From positions 1 through 40,120 of the IMG/VR virus record IMGVR_UViG_3300029319_000138: a stretch of DNA of 40,120 nucleotides, one strand, 5' to 3'. Positions 24,681 through 33,878 of the stretch are shown piece by piece (within the stretch, counting starts at the first letter, position 1; every line of letters begins with the position of its first letter). The notes beneath the pieces are model-generated. The model ran no database searches and was not told the DNA's origin. It saw only the letters and a program-made list of their open reading frames with translations. Made by a program: the position numbers and the translations under genes. The DNA is from a virus.

Positions 24681-27600
24681 TGTCGGGTAAGACTTACTTA
24701 AGGAATAAGAACTTCTTCAAAAGAAATTACTTTGAAGCTTTAAAGTATATCATTCCTGGTTACTTATACGAGGATGACGTATCTGGAACGCCAAAAGCTG
24801 CGGACCCCATTGATACAATTATAAACTCACATATCGATGTCGCTAACAATTTTGGAACTCTTTTTAATGTAAGCGCAATCAACGGTTCAATATCGCAGGA
24901 TATTCAGAATGTGAGTGGGGCTTCCCTTTATTTTGTAAAACAGAACAATCTAACTAACATTACCCCTCAACAGTTTGAGCAAAAAGTCTTAAGTGTTTTA
25001 GGTAAGGACTTCAAAGACTTTTCCGAGGAGAAAGACTTTGCAAGTTATGTTGATAACACTTTGCTGCCCGCTACGAGGTTAAATAATCCCGATACGTCTC
25101 TTTTATCCACGTTAGGCAACGGGTCTTCAATTCACAACTACCTTATATCCAACATGTCTTGGATGTATTTTTTGAATACAAGCGGGCCGCATTTTGATCC
25201 GTCCTCGACGGTACGAGATTTACTAGTCAGCAGCTTGTATGTGGGTAGTCCGGTAAGGACAAATGATGGTATTAACGCCTTATCAGAACACCTTTGGAAA
25301 AATGCTTCAAGTGCTTACTACCCCTCAGAACTCTTCGCTAGCTCGACCAGATCTGACTTGAGTGGAACTCAGCAACTTGAAAAGCTAAAAACTTGGAATG
25401 ACGTTATATACTCTCCATTATATGCTGATAATTCAGATTTCAGAGTCAGAGATAAATTCAAGACGTTTATAGATAGTAATCTAAAATCTTCTTCAAAGAT
25501 AGAGGACGGTCCTTTTGCTAGATTAATTAGAGCTTTGTCCTTCTTCGCATATGATAAGGATAATGATACCGAACAGATAGCCTCGCTCTACGATTTGGAC
25601 GATTGCCCAGATGACTACTTACCCTTAGTTGCTCAATTGATTGGGTGGGATTTGTTTGGAAGTGATGCCGAGAAGTGGAGGCTTCAACTTCGAAATGCTG
25701 TCAGTATTTACAAAACGATGGGCACTAAAAGGTCTGTTCAGAACACAGTAAATACTATCTTTCCGAAAAACGTTTTCCCTATTGAGAGTAAGTTAACTGA
25801 ACTTTGGGAATCCTACGTTCCTTATTTGATTTATTACGCTTTAGCTACGGAGTCTTCGAAGTTTAAAAGCTTCGACACTTGGACTCCTGATCAAGCTAAC
25901 AGTATGAAGGTTTACACATACTCTTCAAAGAGTATGGATGAGAATATTAGGTTAGCGGTTGATCAGATCATTTATGAGATTGTAGAACAATTCCCAGACA
26001 GATTCCAGAGAGATATTTGGGATAAAGAGTTTGATCTTACATTTAACTATAGAGGTAGGGACTTTGAAATTCCTCCCTTTGAAGAGTATCCTTATTATGT
26101 TAACACTGAGTTAGACGCTGATATGGTTACCTTCTTGTCAGATAGGTTGGCTTGCTTCGGCGTCAACAATGACTTTTGTCTTGACGTTAGTTCCTACATA
26201 ACCACAAACGCTTTAGATAAGGATGATGAGCCTAAATTAGGTTCGTGGTTAATATTTACATCGGGATATAACCAACCTCCGAATCTTGATAAGTTTATCA
26301 GAAATATTAATGATCAAAAATTTGAGTATGCTTCTTTGTGGTCTGGTAAATCATCCCACTTCAAATTAGTCCTTCAAGCATCTGATTATGACTTTACAAA
26401 GAAAAACTTAGATGAAGCTGACAGTGGGGATGCGGTAGCATTCGTAACTAAAGCTGTTGGTAAAACCGCGCCTGCTCACTCCATCCCTCTTATTTCTTTA
26501 GAGATTTCGGCTGCTCCTGACACGTTTGATTTTGAGGCAAGCTCAATCCCTTATGTGTATTTTGATCGTGAGGAAATAAAGGCCGGAGCAGGTACGAACT
26601 TGTTGACCTCCGGCATTTTCTTAAACAGTTATAAAAGGGGCGTTAACACTGGTGGTAGTGTGATAGGTAGATCGGCCACAAGAACTCTAGTGTCTCCTGA
26701 GATGGTTAATATCTCAGTTACTGGCCCAGTCCCTCGTAATACGTCTAGAAGAAGATCCTATGAAAAAGTAATGCCATTCAATGGGTATTACGATCGCACT
26801 GGTTTTAATATGCCAGTAGGTTTCGATATGGTATCCAGCCTCAGTGGTATTCCGTTAGGCTTGATTCCGAGTTCAATGACATATGTTCCAGTTAGTAGTC
26901 ATATTAACTTACCCCCAATATGGAATAAGTGCGAGGGTCTAAATTCTAATAATTCTTACTACGAGTATGCTGTAAGTTCGACTCAGAATACTAGGGGTCA
27001 AGCCTTAAGCTTTCAAACAAATACTGACCGATCAACAGACCGTGGCCAACTGCCAGGGATATATGCTGCCATGCATAGGATTGGTGAGGGTTCAAAATAT
27101 ATTCGAGCAGATCTTAAAGTTGGCGTTAACGCTTTAAAAAATGATAAAGAATCCTTAATCGCTGCTGGGAGTCCTGCAAGCTCTGTATCCGCAGTTCAGG
27201 ATAAGATAAACTCTTGGACTAGTGGCGTCACGCTATCTTACGCTAATAGTGCGACAAATGAAGCGAGCGCAGGCTACACATTCCCAAGAAACACTCAGGA
27301 CTTCTACAACTTTGAGTTTGGTAGAGATATTCATAAGCTTCACCACATTTACCAGGATAACTTTAGATGGCACAGGTTAAGTCGTGATGTTCAAGATCTT
27401 GATGGCCCAAACTTATTTTCTCACACGTTCGGACCCCTCTTGTATAATCATGACTTTGAGGAGTTAGGTATTTCAGAAGATGAGGTTTCTACATCATTTG
27501 CTAACCCAAGAAGATTAACATCTAATCTACCTCCTTTCACAGGGAATGGTTCCTTTGCAGCGTCCGCTAGCGGCGACATGTACGTGGGGACTCCCGAGAG

Positions 27601-28630
27601 GGTCTGTTCTGGTCTCATAGACGGAGTGGAGTTAGTTCTAACGTCTGGAGCTAAGGTAGATGGCTCATTCTCCGTCATTAGAGTTCCAGGATCTGACAGG
27701 GCTTCTTTTGAGGATCCGTTCCTGTTTGATAAGACTCTTCTGCTGATGAGGTCTGGAAATGAGGCAACTACAAGACTTAGGTTTGATGTTTCCAAGTATG
27801 CCGTCCCTAGTAATTACCCAATTGCTAATAACTTCTTATCGCCGGATCACGAGTTTAGTTTAGATCTGAGTGCGATTATATCGAGAGATTCAGGGACTAC
27901 TCTTGGAGGTAGGAGTATTCATGTGTGGTTACACACGAAGCCTGAGCAGGATAAGATGTGGACTTTTATGCCGGATGGCAGATGGGTTCAACACGATCAA
28001 CTTATTAGTCGCCAGGACCTTATTAGGAAATATTCTCACCGTAAACTTACGGAGTTAAGATCTAATGATCCTCAATCTACAAACTCAACTACGGAGTATG
28101 AATGTCTAGATCAGATAACTTCTAATAGAACTTCCCCGGTTGTTGGTTTGGGTGCTGAGGATTTGGACACCTTCAGCTTAACTTTTAATACAGTTAACCG
28201 AAATATTAGATTACCTAAAGATTACCAAGGAGAGTACGATCAGCTTCATAGATTAAATCAAAATTATGTGGTTGAAGTATTTATGACTCCAGGGGCTCAG
28301 AGTTCAGAGTTTATGCTTATTGATAAGGTAGAGATTCAAGATCTTACTTTGAAAAGTCTATCTGAAATTTTTGTAGCAGGGACTGACTCTGATCCTAAGT
28401 TTGAATTATCTAAAGGAGATATATTTGATATATTCAAACACTTTAACAATATCGCAGGCAAAAACGCAGCGACCGCGTACGCCAGCAGAGACAAGACTAA
28501 GACTGCGACTATAATGGAAGCAGAAGGTGGTTCAAGGATTGACTACCGATACGCTGGAGGCATGATTACTACGTCTCGAATATTTGGTAGCGGTGCGTTT
28601 AGCACGTTTGAAATAGAGCAGGTTCAATAA
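24680..28630 (+). CDS. Large baseplate wedge protein, gp7/gpI-like N-terminal part
   Basis: The 1316-aa product is somewhat larger than T4 gp7 (1032 aa). The first 130 residues are helical. Residues ~305-360 (LDDCPDDYLPLVAQLIGWDL, FGSDAEKWRLQLRNAVSIYK, TMGTKRSVQNTVNTIF) show the P2 gpI-type pattern 'L-x-x-h-A-x-x-h-G-x-D/W...R-x-h-x-x-A-h-x-h-x-x-x-x-G-T-x-x-s-h', which in T4 lies within gp7. After residue 450 come several beta-rich domains with no recognised family, including GRSIHVWLHTKPEQDKMWTF near 1078, which reads like a jelly-roll strand pair. It follows gp6, the usual wedge order. The extra domains may bind fibres. Confidence 0.7.
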   Translation: MSGKTYLRNKNFFKRNYFEALKYIIPGYLYEDDVSGTPKAADPIDTIINSHIDVANNFGTLFNVSAINGSISQDIQNVSGASLYFVKQNNLTNITPQQFEQKVLSVLGKDFKDFSEEKDFASYVDNTLLPATRLNNPDTSLLSTLGNGSSIHNYLISNMSWMYFLNTSGPHFDPSSTVRDLLVSSLYVGSPVRTNDGINALSEHLWKNASSAYYPSELFASSTRSDLSGTQQLEKLKTWNDVIYSPLYADNSDFRVRDKFKTFIDSNLKSSSKIEDGPFARLIRALSFFAYDKDNDTEQIASLYDLDDCPDDYLPLVAQLIGWDLFGSDAEKWRLQLRNAVSIYKTMGTKRSVQNTVNTIFPKNVFPIESKLTELWESYVPYLIYYALATESSKFKSFDTWTPDQANSMKVYTYSSKSMDENIRLAVDQIIYEIVEQFPDRFQRDIWDKEFDLTFNYRGRDFEIPPFEEYPYYVNTELDADMVTFLSDRLACFGVNNDFCLDVSSYITTNALDKDDEPKLGSWLIFTSGYNQPPNLDKFIRNINDQKFEYASLWSGKSSHFKLVLQASDYDFTKKNLDEADSGDAVAFVTKAVGKTAPAHSIPLISLEISAAPDTFDFEASSIPYVYFDREEIKAGAGTNLLTSGIFLNSYKRGVNTGGSVIGRSATRTLVSPEMVNISVTGPVPRNTSRRRSYEKVMPFNGYYDRTGFNMPVGFDMVSSLSGIPLGLIPSSMTYVPVSSHINLPPIWNKCEGLNSNNSYYEYAVSSTQNTRGQALSFQTNTDRSTDRGQLPGIYAAMHRIGEGSKYIRADLKVGVNALKNDKESLIAAGSPASSVSAVQDKINSWTSGVTLSYANSATNEASAGYTFPRNTQDFYNFEFGRDIHKLHHIYQDNFRWHRLSRDVQDLDGPNLFSHTFGPLLYNHDFEELGISEDEVSTSFANPRRLTSNLPPFTGNGSFAASASGDMYVGTPERVCSGLIDGVELVLTSGAKVDGSFSVIRVPGSDRASFEDPFLFDKTLLLMRSGNEATTRLRFDVSKYAVPSNYPIANNFLSPDHEFSLDLSAIISRDSGTTLGGRSIHVWLHTKPEQDKMWTFMPDGRWVQHDQLISRQDLIRKYSHRKLTELRSNDPQSTNSTTEYECLDQITSNRTSPVVGLGAEDLDTFSLTFNTVNRNIRLPKDYQGEYDQLHRLNQNYVVEVFMTPGAQSSEFMLIDKVEIQDLTLKSLSEIFVAGTDSDPKFELSKGDIFDIFKHFNNIAGKNAATAYASRDKTKTATIMEAEGGSRIDYRYAGGMITTSRIFGSGAFSTFEIEQVQ

Positions 28631-29703
28631 TGTTTACTCAGGGATTCGGAGAAATATTAACTGATGTTATGACAGTTAACCCAGCGATAGGGTCGCTACC
28701 TACCGCTAGCTCAATCCTGGACGCATCTAACTATACTTTCCAGGCTGTTACCCTTGGTAAAGATGCGGCAGGTTTTAATGGTTTCCATGCCCATAGAGTT
28801 CTCTCTTCCGTAGAAACCGTATCTTCTACGCTAGGAGCTAGTTCCTATGATGAGGGTAGGTTAGGAATTGTGAATTACGGAGGATCCTTAGCTGGTGGGG
28901 CTAGTTCTTACTATTTCTCAAGCACGTATTATAACTACTCAGGAACCTACGACTCGATGCCGAACTATCCGGCTATTACAGATACTCGTTTAGAGAGGGG
29001 GTCCACGAAGAGTTCTAATCTATCAGACCACCAGCACGCAAGCGCATTGCCAGATTTAGGACATTATCCTAATGCTGCTATTGACCCCTTGTTTAGCTCT
29101 GTATGGAATAAGGTTGGAGGCTTTGCGCCGTCCACCACCTACGAGTATGTATTCTACAACGGGAATGCCTCTTCATTTTCTGAGAATCTAGTTGGTAATT
29201 TTAACAAAAATGCAGTGATGGATAAGAATGGATATCTCACTCTTAATCCTAACGCTGCGTCCGCCGCATCCTTCCTGGGTAAAGCATCTAGGGAAGGCGC
29301 GGTATTAGTTTCGGGAACCTCCGACAATAACTCCATAGCTAAAGCTGCCTTACAGTTATCGCTAATTGTTAGTGGTGGTGACGCTGGGTCTCTTGCTGCA
29401 TTCGGAGGGGTTGAGCATTTAGGTGTCTATTGTCTTGACATGAAGGACATGCTCACATCTGGCTTATTACCTCCTTACGATTGGAATGCACTAAATAATA
29501 TTAGAAAATATAAGCTTGTTGCTAAGTTTACTTCAATAGTCAACGCCTTATATCACCGAGATTACCCTCAGGGACTTCTTGGCCTTCCCAAATTTTCAGG
29601 ATTTAGAATTTTAACAGAAAATGAGCACGAATCCGCCCCAGGCACTGAGGCATTCGCTGGAGCAGGTGGTCCTAAAATAAATTTAATGTTTAGCTTTAAG
29701 TAA
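28630..29703 (+). CDS. Structural protein of unknown function, possible gp8-position wedge/fibre connector
   Basis: The product is a 357-aa protein not recognised with confidence. It is rich in Ser, Gly, Ala and Tyr, with short strands and few helices. Features are GGSLAGGASSYYFSSTYYNY near residue 85, a His-rich turn SDHQHASALPDLGHYPNAAI near 130, and a C-terminus that closes with PKINLMFSFK. T4 gp8 (334 aa), which follows gp7 in T4, closes with a similar short hydrophobic strand, but that is weak support. The gene is joined to its neighbour by TAATG on the left and a one-base gap on the right, so it belongs with the wedge genes. Confidence 0.5.
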   Translation: MFTQGFGEILTDVMTVNPAIGSLPTASSILDASNYTFQAVTLGKDAAGFNGFHAHRVLSSVETVSSTLGASSYDEGRLGIVNYGGSLAGGASSYYFSSTYYNYSGTYDSMPNYPAITDTRLERGSTKSSNLSDHQHASALPDLGHYPNAAIDPLFSSVWNKVGGFAPSTTYEYVFYNGNASSFSENLVGNFNKNAVMDKNGYLTLNPNAASAASFLGKASREGAVLVSGTSDNNSIAKAALQLSLIVSGGDAGSLAAFGGVEHLGVYCLDMKDMLTSGLLPPYDWNALNNIRKYKLVAKFTSIVNALYHRDYPQGLLGLPKFSGFRILTENEHESAPGTEAFAGAGGPKINLMFSFK

Positions 29704-29704
29704 G

Positions 29705-30325
29705 ATGTATAAATCACTAGTAAATCAATTAGGTGTGAAGGGTCATTTAACGATTCATAAGGTTGTTGATGGTGAGGAGGAGCTTGTTTACGATCAGGAC
29801 AACGTAATCGTTTCTGGCTTTGGGTGGTCGTTAGCTCACCTTTACGGAAAGGTCGGATCGAATACGATAACAGATTATCAGATTGACCGTATAAAGCTTG
29901 GTGTTAGTGGCTACCAAGGGCTTCAAGTCAGCACTACTAGTGACTTGTCAGGGGCGTTATCCTCAACCACAGAATACCTTGGTCAAAACTCCGATAGCAA
30001 CCTAAACGTCGTATCTGGATATCGTTGGGAGGACAATGCTGTTGTTACAACTCCCCAGATATATGCGAAGATTCCCTTTAGTAAGGTTACTAAGGTGGAT
30101 GATAGGACAGTTAGGTATACTATCTTTATAGATGAAGACTCGTGTAACAACCTATCCAGGCCGGGAGTCTCTGAAGCTTCTCTCAATGAAATTGGATTAT
30201 TCATTAAAAATCCAAAGGCTGATAATATAGAGACCTCTATTCTCGCAGCCTATAGATACTTTAGTAACATTAGAAAAACATCGGATTTTGCTCTAGTGTT
30301 CAGATGGACAATATCATTCGGATAA
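29705..30325 (+). CDS. Fibre-adaptor-like structural protein
   Basis: This 206-aa protein resembles the N-terminal attachment domains of tail fibres. It starts with GHLTIHKVVDGEEELVYDQD, then NVIVSGFGWSLAHLYG, a layout seen in tail proteins that open with 'G-x-h-x-h...h-x-x-x-N-x-I-v'. A final block, EASLNEIGLFIKNP, followed by ILAAYRYFSNIRKTSDFALV and FRWTISFG, matches the common 'E-I-G-L-F...h-A...F-x-x-I-x-K-x-x-x-x-x-h-x-h-x-W-x-I-x-F' end. It lacks a long shaft, so it would be an adaptor between wedge and side fibre rather than a receptor-binding fibre itself. That role is inferred. Confidence 0.6.
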   Translation: MYKSLVNQLGVKGHLTIHKVVDGEEELVYDQDNVIVSGFGWSLAHLYGKVGSNTITDYQIDRIKLGVSGYQGLQVSTTSDLSGALSSTTEYLGQNSDSNLNVVSGYRWEDNAVVTTPQIYAKIPFSKVTKVDDRTVRYTIFIDEDSCNNLSRPGVSEASLNEIGLFIKNPKADNIETSILAAYRYFSNIRKTSDFALVFRWTISFG

Positions 30326-30326
30326 C

Positions 30327-33300
30327 ATGTTAAACCCAAGTGACGTATACGTAGAAGGTGGAGCTAATAACCTTTATGCCTGTTGGACTGACAAGGTTAC
30401 CAAGTATGACGCTAGCTCATTTTATAACTTTGAGCAGGACAATCTCCCGCTACACGATTTAGAGGAGAGAACCACTTTACTCTGGGAGAAGTTTGGACAT
30501 CCAACATCTGCTATCACAGGTATGTCCTTCATAGTATCTGCTGAGGCACAGTCTTCATGTAATCCTTTATACTTTAATTCTCTGAGTTCGTGTATCGATT
30601 CACTCCCCGAGTTTATCAACTACCCGATATTAGTTGAGGTGGCTAGTTTTGGGGAGCTAGGTCATTTAACTATATCTAACAAATCTTTTGGTCCTGAGGG
30701 GTCCTTAGAGATTATAAACAGACTCGCTTCATTTGGAAGCCCAATTACAATTGGAGGATCGACCTCTGCCTTGGACACAGCAAGGTATGATGCAGCATAC
30801 ACGGACTACAGTTTAGCCTCATCTATCGGCTCTAATTATATTTTCAATTCCATACTTACGGCCAGTGCTCAACTGCCTGTTGCGTTTAACGATGTTGCCT
30901 ACGCTAAACTTTTAACTAAGAACGCTAATGGTGCGGAAATTCCGGTTGCGTCGTCAACCTACCCATTTAAAGATGTTAGGTTTAAAAATCCTTACGTCTT
31001 TGTGAAGCATAATGAACCTCTGGATTCTGCTAACGGATTCTTTGGTAACCGTATGACGGCTGCTCTATCCAGCACGTTGTCACCCTTTAAGTTTGTGGGA
31101 GCAGCGGCTACAGCCTCAGCCATTCAGTTTAACCCTTTTGATAAAACTAGGACAACTGAAATGGACACTTATGATGTTAGCACATTTAGTCCTTTAACAA
31201 ATCCTCCGACTGAAATTAAAGGAGGCACCGCTAGAGACGAGAAGGGTCACGTTCCTTTTGTGTACTTCAACAGCTTACACTCAATCAAGGTTCATAATTG
31301 TGATGGGCCTATCTATATAAGAAATTTCAACGTAGATTGCAATCACGCTTACGACAATGGTATTGAGATTCAGAACTCCAAAGTTAATCTAGAGAGGTGT
31401 TCTGTATCCCGAGCAAACAAGGCTGGCTTGTACGCTTCAAACTCTCAAGTTGATTTGTTGAGAGGCTTTGTCGCCTACAGGAATTACAAGCTGGATGGGA
31501 CTACTAGGCAGGGGATACCTTTCCTAGAGAAACGTAGTGTTTACAAGCCTCAATCTCATTATGGGGCTGGCATATATGCTTCTGAATCAACCATTAACTT
31601 CAGGTCCACTTATAACAGAGATATAGAGCAAGACTCGTCTGCTTCAAGTCAATCTTACTATAGCACTTGGGCAGCATTCACGGGTCCCTCAGGCATACCA
31701 GTCCCTTCCATGAATGCGCTCTACTGTCTTTCTAGGAATGATATTGGTATTCACTCGATCAATTCTACGATAACTGGTGGATTGGGCGAGCAAGCCATGC
31801 CTGGGGACACGGCTAATACGAATCTCCTAGGAACTAATACTTGGTATAACGCTACTCAGTTATTCTGTGAGCTTAACACTGAAGCTGGTATTAGGATTAA
31901 GGATTCAGATCTTGAGTATCGAGGCAGGCTTATAACTAATGGAAACTACATGGGCCTGGACTCTAAGAACTCAAACGTAGTGGTGGATCAATTAACCTCA
32001 AACTTTAACCAATCAACGGGTATTAACTTGGAAGACTCAAAGATGGTTTATAATTATGGTTTGTGGCCCGGTTTCTACCATAATAATGCTGTGAATCCGA
32101 ACAACCTTCACATGTCTCAAGTTGCATGTGTTAAGAATGGCCAAGCTATCCGCAGTTCAAACTCTAAAATGGGTCCGCTATACACTAGCTCAATGCCTTC
32201 GTTGTATCAGATGGTTTATGTGTCGGGTAATTTTGGTGTGGGCGAATCTGGATTTAGCGAAGATGATAATGTTCAGAAAACTCTATTACCCGCTATCGAA
32301 GCTTGTAATAACTCCCACTTAGACCTTGTCCATACTCACGTTGATAGGACGGACTTAGACACTACGGTAAGTTTTAATCCTACTTATGGAGCAATGCTTA
32401 AATCCTCAGATAACTCTACAATTACATGTAGGGGATCTAAGAACTATGCTAATGTCTTATTAGGCCCTGGTTCAAGAGTTTCTCAAATCAAACAAGCTGC
32501 GGTGTTTGCAGGTGATAATTCTAAAGTTCTTTTTCAAGGGCCAACTGTTATAGCTCAAGTGGGGATTGACGCTTTAGCAGAGAGAAATTCCACCATTGAT
32601 TTCGGCCCTACTAGAGATTCAGATGGTCAACTGCTAGCGTCCTCCTTCAACTTAGAGGGGGATCCAGACAACCATACGATGGTGGAGTTACATTCTACTC
32701 GAACTTGCTTAGTTGCTAATGAAAAATCAACTATTAAAATGCAAGATCTCGGTAACTATAAAAATCATTATGATGCCAGTCCTGATGTTAGCGGGAGAGC
32801 GGGTGCCTATGATTATGTTTTAGCTGATAATTACTTAAACTCTGTCAGCAATGGGTGGATTCAACTCTACCCCAATGGCAACACGGACGACTCTGATGTT
32901 CCGAATGCAGTAACCTTAGCTGCGGCGAACAGTGCTGATCGTTACAAATTCAGGGCGGATTCAGGATCTCCTGAGACTCTTTACAGATACTTAGTTGCTC
33001 GATCCACGTTAGCGGGGACCGCTTCAGCCGTGACAACTGGAGGCATGTCGGTAAGAGCCGTGGGGGATAGCTTGATTGATGTGCAAAATGTTCACTTCCC
33101 TTGTGGGTGGGCTAATTCTTCCTCAGTCGCTTATGACTTTAATGGTGCTTCCCCTCTGCCGGGGGCTTTCTGTAGTAGACTTCACATCTGGAATGTGGCT
33201 GATACATCGCTCCTGAAGGCTTCTTATGTCTCAGTGTCGGGTGTCCACCCTGTTCAAGCTCCGTATCACGGGCCTTCGGGGACATGGGGCGCTTTATCAG

Positions 33301-33878
33301 GTGCTCCTGTTACAACTCCTGATACTAGTTCATTATCCATCCTAGATTACTACGGAGTAAACCAACAGCTTCCTGGGGACGTTAATCTAGGCAAATCTTC
33401 TATTCAAAACGTTGGACCCTTTAGGTTATACTTCTCCATTGATCCTGCGGCTAATTTCCTTAGTGCTGTGGATGTGAATAATAATAACGCTTGGAAGGGT
33501 ATTATTCCTCAGTTATTCTCGCAGGGGTATAGTTTCTCAGGAAACTTATTTGCTCAGGATAACTCTGATTACGGAGCCAGCGCAAACTATACTTCCTTGC
33601 TGAAGAGAGGCAATAATAATATATATGAAGCATCAGGGTACTACTACCCTTCACAGGTGATCTCAAACCCTAATACCATCCTGGCTGTATTAGATGATTC
33701 GGCTGCTAATATGTTTGCTAATGCTAAACATAACTCAGTGGATAAATCATTACTAGGTAAACGTGTTGAGGTATTCTACCCAATGAACACGTTCGGAGGA
33801 GACACCAACCAAACAGGGTTAGCTGGTGGCACGGGACTATTATCTATAAACAACTTTGATCTTAAGAAGGATAACTAA
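30327..33878 (+). CDS. Giant beta-helix appendage/tailspike-like protein
   Basis: The 1183-aa product begins with a short attachment module, FYNFEQDNLPLHDLEERTTL (residues 32-51), shared with the next protein. Residues ~318-815 are a series of short units of the type 'N-S-x-h-x-h' such as QNSKVNLERCSVSR, SNSQVDLLRGFVAY, ESTINFRSTY, KNSNVVVDQL, NNSHLDLVHTHV, DNSTITCRGSKNY and RNSTIDFGPT. These resemble the coils of right-handed parallel beta-helices in tailspikes and polysaccharide lyases. No catalytic residues can be assigned by eye. The C-terminal 350 residues are Ser/Asn-rich and of unknown fold. A peripheral fibre or capsule-binding spike is likely. Confidence 0.68.
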   Translation: MLNPSDVYVEGGANNLYACWTDKVTKYDASSFYNFEQDNLPLHDLEERTTLLWEKFGHPTSAITGMSFIVSAEAQSSCNPLYFNSLSSCIDSLPEFINYPILVEVASFGELGHLTISNKSFGPEGSLEIINRLASFGSPITIGGSTSALDTARYDAAYTDYSLASSIGSNYIFNSILTASAQLPVAFNDVAYAKLLTKNANGAEIPVASSTYPFKDVRFKNPYVFVKHNEPLDSANGFFGNRMTAALSSTLSPFKFVGAAATASAIQFNPFDKTRTTEMDTYDVSTFSPLTNPPTEIKGGTARDEKGHVPFVYFNSLHSIKVHNCDGPIYIRNFNVDCNHAYDNGIEIQNSKVNLERCSVSRANKAGLYASNSQVDLLRGFVAYRNYKLDGTTRQGIPFLEKRSVYKPQSHYGAGIYASESTINFRSTYNRDIEQDSSASSQSYYSTWAAFTGPSGIPVPSMNALYCLSRNDIGIHSINSTITGGLGEQAMPGDTANTNLLGTNTWYNATQLFCELNTEAGIRIKDSDLEYRGRLITNGNYMGLDSKNSNVVVDQLTSNFNQSTGINLEDSKMVYNYGLWPGFYHNNAVNPNNLHMSQVACVKNGQAIRSSNSKMGPLYTSSMPSLYQMVYVSGNFGVGESGFSEDDNVQKTLLPAIEACNNSHLDLVHTHVDRTDLDTTVSFNPTYGAMLKSSDNSTITCRGSKNYANVLLGPGSRVSQIKQAAVFAGDNSKVLFQGPTVIAQVGIDALAERNSTIDFGPTRDSDGQLLASSFNLEGDPDNHTMVELHSTRTCLVANEKSTIKMQDLGNYKNHYDASPDVSGRAGAYDYVLADNYLNSVSNGWIQLYPNGNTDDSDVPNAVTLAAANSADRYKFRADSGSPETLYRYLVARSTLAGTASAVTTGGMSVRAVGDSLIDVQNVHFPCGWANSSSVAYDFNGASPLPGAFCSRLHIWNVADTSLLKASYVSVSGVHPVQAPYHGPSGTWGALSGAPVTTPDTSSLSILDYYGVNQQLPGDVNLGKSSIQNVGPFRLYFSIDPAANFLSAVDVNNNNAWKGIIPQLFSQGYSFSGNLFAQDNSDYGASANYTSLLKRGNNNIYEASGYYYPSQVISNPNTILAVLDDSAANMFANAKHNSVDKSLLGKRVEVFYPMNTFGGDTNQTGLAGGTGLLSINNFDLKKDN